NCBI GenBank assembly: GCA_021776825.1
Contig: JAJFFG010000078.1
Location: 1 to 64,000, forward strand
DNA: 64,000 bases
Source of the DNA: Planctomycetota bacterium
GTDB lineage: Bacteria; Planctomycetota; JAJSAM01; JAJVHW01
Direction of reading: 5' to 3'
Shown here: piece after piece, positions 60,477-64,000 of the stretch
Numbering within the stretch: position 1 is the first letter of the stretch
Layout of the letters: every line of letters begins with the position of its first letter
The notes under the pieces: model-generated
Told to the model about the DNA's origin: nothing
What the model saw: only the letters and a program-made list of their open reading frames with translations
Database searches by the model: none
Made by a program: the position numbers and the translations under genes

Positions 60477-61658
60477 GTGCGCGTGCTCTTCGCCACGTAC
60501 GACGGCTTGCTCGCGGGACCGGGACGGGCGCAGTCGATCCCGTACGTTCGGGCATTGCGAGAGGTCGGCCACGAGTTCTGCATGTTGTCGTACGAGAGCC
60601 CCGAGCGGCTGGCCGACGCTCCGTCCGTGCGGGCCGTCGAGGCGGCGCTCGACGGCGTACCGTGGACGCGCCTGACGTGGCGTCGCAGCGCGTTGCGCGA
60701 CTTCGCTGCCGGTCTGCGCGGCCTCCGACGGGCGGCTTCGGAGCACGCCGCCGAGTTGGTCCATGCGCGCGGTTACGTCCCCGCGTTCCTGGCGTCGCGC
60801 CTCGGCCTGCCATTCCTGTTCGACATGCGCGGGTTCTGGCCGGACGAGCGCGCCGACGGTGGCCTCTGGCGCCGAGGCGGCGTCTCGTATCGGATCTGGA
60901 AGCGAATCGAACGTCGACTCTGCCGCGACGCTCAGGCCATCGTCGTGCTGACCGAGCGCGCGCGAGACGAGCTGCGTCGGCTGAATCTCGCCCCGCGCGA
61001 GGCGTCGATCCACGTGATCCCGACGTGCGCGGATCTCGACCGCTTCCGTCCGCTCCCTGCGTCTGAGCGCGTGCCAGAGGCCGCCGGGCCACGCCGGTTC
61101 GTGATCCTCGGCGGGACCGGGACGTGGTACCTCGGGGACGAGATGCTCGACCTCGCTGCCCGCGCCCTCTCGGTCGATATCGATGCCGAGGTGCACGTTC
61201 TCACCACGGACGACGCCGAGCCGATCCGCGCCGGTCTGGCGCGACGCGGCGTCGCGGAAGGGCGGTGTGTCGTCCGACGCGTGGCCCATGACGACGTACC
61301 CCGCTGGATCTCAGGAGCCGTGGCCGGACTCGTGCTCGTGCGACCGACCTGGTCGAAGGGTGCCTCCTGCCCGACGAAGGTGGCGGAATTGCTCGGCTGC
61401 GGCGTCCCACTCCTCGTGAACCGGGGCGTCGGTGACCTCGATGGGCTGTTGGCGGACGCCGGGGTCGCGGTCGTTGTCGAGTCGTTCGATGCGCCCGGCT
61501 ACGACGCGGCGCTTGCCGACCTCGTCACGCTGCACGCCGGCGCCGCTGCCGGCGGAGTGTCGGCGCGCTGCCGCTCTCTGGCCGAGCGGGAACTCGATGT
61601 CTCGCGCGGCGCGGCGCGTTATGCCGCGGCGTACGACGTGGCGGGGCGTGAGCGATGA
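60477..61658 (+). CDS. GT4 family glycosyltransferase
   Basis: A 393-residue protein from a GTG. The N-terminal Rossmann half has DMRGFWPDERADGG, a phrase shared by GT4 enzymes acting on surface polysaccharides. The C-terminal half has FVILGGTGTWYLGD and the nucleotide-sugar site KGASCPTKVAELLGCGVPLLV. It transfers a sugar from a nucleotide donor to a lipid or glycan acceptor. The stop overlaps the next start (ATGA). Confidence 0.88.
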   Translation: MRVLFATYDGLLAGPGRAQSIPYVRALREVGHEFCMLSYESPERLADAPSVRAVEAALDGVPWTRLTWRRSALRDFAAGLRGLRRAASEHAAELVHARGYVPAFLASRLGLPFLFDMRGFWPDERADGGLWRRGGVSYRIWKRIERRLCRDAQAIVVLTERARDELRRLNLAPREASIHVIPTCADLDRFRPLPASERVPEAAGPRRFVILGGTGTWYLGDEMLDLAARALSVDIDAEVHVLTTDDAEPIRAGLARRGVAEGRCVVRRVAHDDVPRWISGAVAGLVLVRPTWSKGASCPTKVAELLGCGVPLLVNRGVGDLDGLLADAGVAVVVESFDAPGYDAALADLVTLHAGAAAGGVSARCRSLAERELDVSRGAARYAAAYDVAGRER

Positions 61659-63022
61659 CCCCGACGATGCCGTGGGTCGTGATCGCCCTCGCGCTCCCGG
61701 CGGCGGCCGTCGCCGTGGTCGTCGGTGGCGCCGGGGCAGCCGGTGCCGTGCTCGTGGTGGGGGGCCTGGTCGGCGGGGCGTCCGCGCTGCTGGTGCGCGC
61801 CGAGTCGCCGGGCGTCGCGCGTCGCGGGTCACGCGACGCGACGCAGTTCCTCGGCATGCTGATCATCGCCGCGATCGTCGTGCGACTCGTGGTTGCGGTG
61901 GCCCTGCGCGAGTCGGGCATGAACGCCGTCGTCGGCGGTGACGAGGGCACGTTCGAGGCGAACGGGAAAGTCTTCGCGGCGTGGCTCGACGGGCGTCTGC
62001 CGTTCGCCTTCCAGGACCGCTTCGCCGGCTCGACACAGGTCGGGTACTTCGTGTTCCTCGGCGTGATCTTCCATGCGATCGGCGTGCTGCCGTACGTGCC
62101 GATCCTCGTGAACTGCGTCCTTGGCGCGCTGTGCGCGATCCCCGCCTACCATCTCGCCGCGACCGTGGGCGGACGCTCCGCGGGGCGCGTGGCGGCTGTG
62201 TTCGTGAGCTTCTTCCCGTCGCTCATCCTCTGGTCGTGCCTGATGGTGCGCGACGCGCCGACGTTCCTGCTGGTGCTCGTGTGCGCGTTGGTCGGCGAGC
62301 GCCTCTTGCGTCGTCCGCGCCTGCGCCAGGTGATCGTGCTCGCTCTCTGTCTGGCCGTGCTGGCGACGCTGCGGACCTACATCTTCCTCCTGCTGGGTGG
62401 CGCCATCGTGCTGGGGTTCGTGGTCTCGGGCATCCGCCGCCCTGGCAGAGCGTTCGTCGTCGCCAGCGTGTCGGCGCTCGTGATGGTGCTCCTGGTGCGA
62501 GCTGGACTCGGGTTCGAGCTGCTCAGCGATCTGAACCTGGAGCGCGTGGACGAACAACGGCGACTCAACGCGCTCGTGGGTAGCTCCGCGATCGATGTCA
62601 GCGGCTTCGATCTCTCGTCGCCCGCCGGTGCGCTCGCGTACCTGCCCGTCGGATTGGCGTACTTCCTCTTCTCCCCGTTCCCGTGGCAGCTCGGCGGGCG
62701 CCAGATCATGGCCGCCCCGGACATGCTGCTCTGGTACGCGGCCATGCCGTTCGTCGTGATCGGGGCCATCGCTGCGCTGCGACGCAGCCGAGCCGTCGCG
62801 ACGGTCCCGCTGATTGCGGCCGGAGCGATCACGGTGCTGTATGCGCTCGTCGAAGGGAACGTCGGGATCATCGTTCGACATCGCGCACAGGTCCTCGTGC
62901 TCCTGCTGCCCTACGCGGCGGTCGGGTTCACGCGGCTGCGGGCAGCGGGTGCGAGACGACGGAAGCGTGAGGCGGCCCTCGTCGCGCGCGTGCGGCGACC
63001 GCGGCGGATGGGGAGCGCCTGA
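61655..63022 (+). CDS. Polytopic membrane glycosyltransferase (GT39/ArnT-like)
   Basis: A 455-residue protein with about eleven membrane segments. Between the second and third segments is an outward loop with GGDEGTFEANGKVFAAWLDG, where an acidic pair (D-E) fits the catalytic Asp of GT39/GT-C enzymes that use polyprenyl-phosphate sugars. The C-terminus is short and basic. It probably adds a sugar to a surface glycan or lipid on the outer face of the membrane. It sits between two GT4 genes. Confidence 0.75.
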   Translation: MTPTMPWVVIALALPAAAVAVVVGGAGAAGAVLVVGGLVGGASALLVRAESPGVARRGSRDATQFLGMLIIAAIVVRLVVAVALRESGMNAVVGGDEGTFEANGKVFAAWLDGRLPFAFQDRFAGSTQVGYFVFLGVIFHAIGVLPYVPILVNCVLGALCAIPAYHLAATVGGRSAGRVAAVFVSFFPSLILWSCLMVRDAPTFLLVLVCALVGERLLRRPRLRQVIVLALCLAVLATLRTYIFLLLGGAIVLGFVVSGIRRPGRAFVVASVSALVMVLLVRAGLGFELLSDLNLERVDEQRRLNALVGSSAIDVSGFDLSSPAGALAYLPVGLAYFLFSPFPWQLGGRQIMAAPDMLLWYAAMPFVVIGAIAALRRSRAVATVPLIAAGAITVLYALVEGNVGIIVRHRAQVLVLLLPYAAVGFTRLRAAGARRRKREAALVARVRRPRRMGSA

Positions 63023-63024
63023 CC

Positions 63025-64000
63025 ATGCGTGCCCTGCTGCTGTCCACCCTGCCCGTCGAAGGTCCCAGCGCGCGTCCGCGGCTCTACGCGTATGAGCGCC
63101 ATCTCCGCCAGGCCGGCATCGAACCCGTGTTCGCGCCGCTCCTGTCGTCCGCCGCAGCGCGACGCTTTTACGCCCTCGGTCCCACGGCTCGCGCGACCCG
63201 CATCGCCCGCGCCGCCGCGGGTGTGCTGGGGCGGCTCGCGCGACTCCTCGCGGCGGGCCGCTTCGACGTCGTGGTCGTCCATCGCGACCTATTGCCTCGT
63301 GGCAATCGGCTGGCGCTGCGCGTGCTCCGACGTGCGGGAGTGCCGTTCGTCTACGACTTCGACGATGCCGTCTACCTGTCGCCGCGGGACTTCGTTGCAG
63401 AGGGCGTGGCGAGCCACCGCCGCATGGCACGTGGGAAGGACCCGTCCGAGACGGTCGATCTCGCGCGTGCGGCGACGCTCGTGCTCGCCGGGAACGCGAC
63501 CCTCGCAGAGCGCGCTCGGGAGTGGAACCCGAACGTGCGCGTCCAGCCGACGCCGGTCGACACGGATGTGTTCCGGCCGGCGCTCCGACCGCCGCCCACC
63601 GGGGCGCGTCGCGTCGTCGGATGGATCGGCAGCCCCACGGCGGCTTACTGTCTGCTGGAACTGCGCGCGGCCCTCGGCCGACTAGGGCACCGGCATCGCT
63701 ACGAACTGATGGTCGTCGGTGCCGGCGAGTCGATCGACGTGCCCGGAGTGTCGGTGACGTCGCGGGACTGGGCACTGGAGCGAGAGGCAGACGACTACCG
63801 GAGCTTGGACGTCGGCCTCTACCCCCTCCCGGACAACGAATGGACGCGCGGCAAGTGCGGCTACAAGGCGCTGGTCTACATGGCCAGCGGTGTCGTCCCC
63901 GTCGTGTCTCCGGTCGGCGTGAACGCCGGGATCGTCGCCGACGGTGTGCGTGGGTTCCATGCGACCGACGACGAGAGCTGGGTCGGGGCCGTGGATCGAC
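63025..64000 (+). CDS. GT4 family glycosyltransferase (runs off the window)
   Basis: At least 325 residues from the ATG at 63025, two bases after the previous stop; the end is outside the window. The features are a Rossmann-like start (MRALLLSTLPVEGPSARPR), VYDFDDAVYL, and the donor-binding segment KCGYKALVYMASGVVPVVSP. The fold is GT-B. It continues the glycan cluster, which probably extends beyond the right edge. Confidence 0.85.
   Translation, partial: MRALLLSTLPVEGPSARPRLYAYERHLRQAGIEPVFAPLLSSAAARRFYALGPTARATRIARAAAGVLGRLARLLAAGRFDVVVVHRDLLPRGNRLALRVLRRAGVPFVYDFDDAVYLSPRDFVAEGVASHRRMARGKDPSETVDLARAATLVLAGNATLAERAREWNPNVRVQPTPVDTDVFRPALRPPPTGARRVVGWIGSPTAAYCLLELRAALGRLGHRHRYELMVVGAGESIDVPGVSVTSRDWALEREADDYRSLDVGLYPLPDNEWTRGKCGYKALVYMASGVVPVVSPVGVNAGIVADGVRGFHATDDESWVGAVDR

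Noticed and set aside
1-64000. CRISPR arrays, rRNA, tRNA genes and prophage
   Set aside because: No regularly spaced repeats of array type, no tRNA T-arm pattern with a matching acceptor stem, and no phage structural genes were seen.

Overview
This is a very GC-rich, gene-dense bacterial chromosome segment. GTG starts are common and many neighbouring genes overlap by an ATGA or GTGA. The content fits a Planctomycetota-type bacterium: large secreted TPR, HEAT and Gly-rich proteins, a protein kinase fused to periplasmic domains, a duplicated YkgJ protein, and small GC-rich membrane proteins of unknown function. The phylum is an inference from style and gene content; no rRNA or other marker was seen. 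Myxococcota or Acidobacteriota would be alternatives.

Layout. (1) 1-6000 is accessory. It opens with the 3' end of a group II intron (maturase tail, domains V and VI), followed by minus-strand unknown genes, a pair of small paralogous proteins, an AraC-like HTH protein and a HicB/HicA toxin-antitoxin pair. The hicBA pair sits between two near-identical copies of the 3' end of the next gene. (2) 6000-14000 holds a ketoacyl synthase III and a complete AddB-AddA helicase-nuclease operon. (3) 14000-31900 holds a pseudokinase/FHA/membrane/LamG-like protein with a coupled lipoprotein, a Pro/Ala-rich protein, comF, an RmlD-like reductase coupled to an M16C lipoprotein peptidase, an M28 peptidase, recJ and selB. 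(4) 31900-48500 holds a large Gly-rich exported protein, two TPR proteins, RNase D, folC, aroB, dprA and a Nudix hydrolase. (5) 48500-60000 holds small membrane proteins, a thioesterase, a HEAT lipoprotein, a histidine kinase, a Ser/Thr kinase, a double YkgJ protein, a SpoIIE-type phosphatase, rsmA and asnB. (6) 60000-64000 begins a surface-glycan cluster (two GT4 enzymes around a polytopic GT39-like enzyme).

The most unusual signal lies between and at the ends of genes. At least two families of dispersed intergenic inverted-repeat elements are present, with compensatory changes in their hairpin arms. More than a dozen loci carry short recent tandem duplications: mainly 12-21 bp units in frame inside enzymes, and 16-23 bp units at gene 3' ends, several of which copy the stop codon. 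The competence genes comF and dprA, 26 kb apart, share an almost identical stretch immediately before their GTG starts. No tRNA, rRNA, CRISPR array or prophage was recognised.
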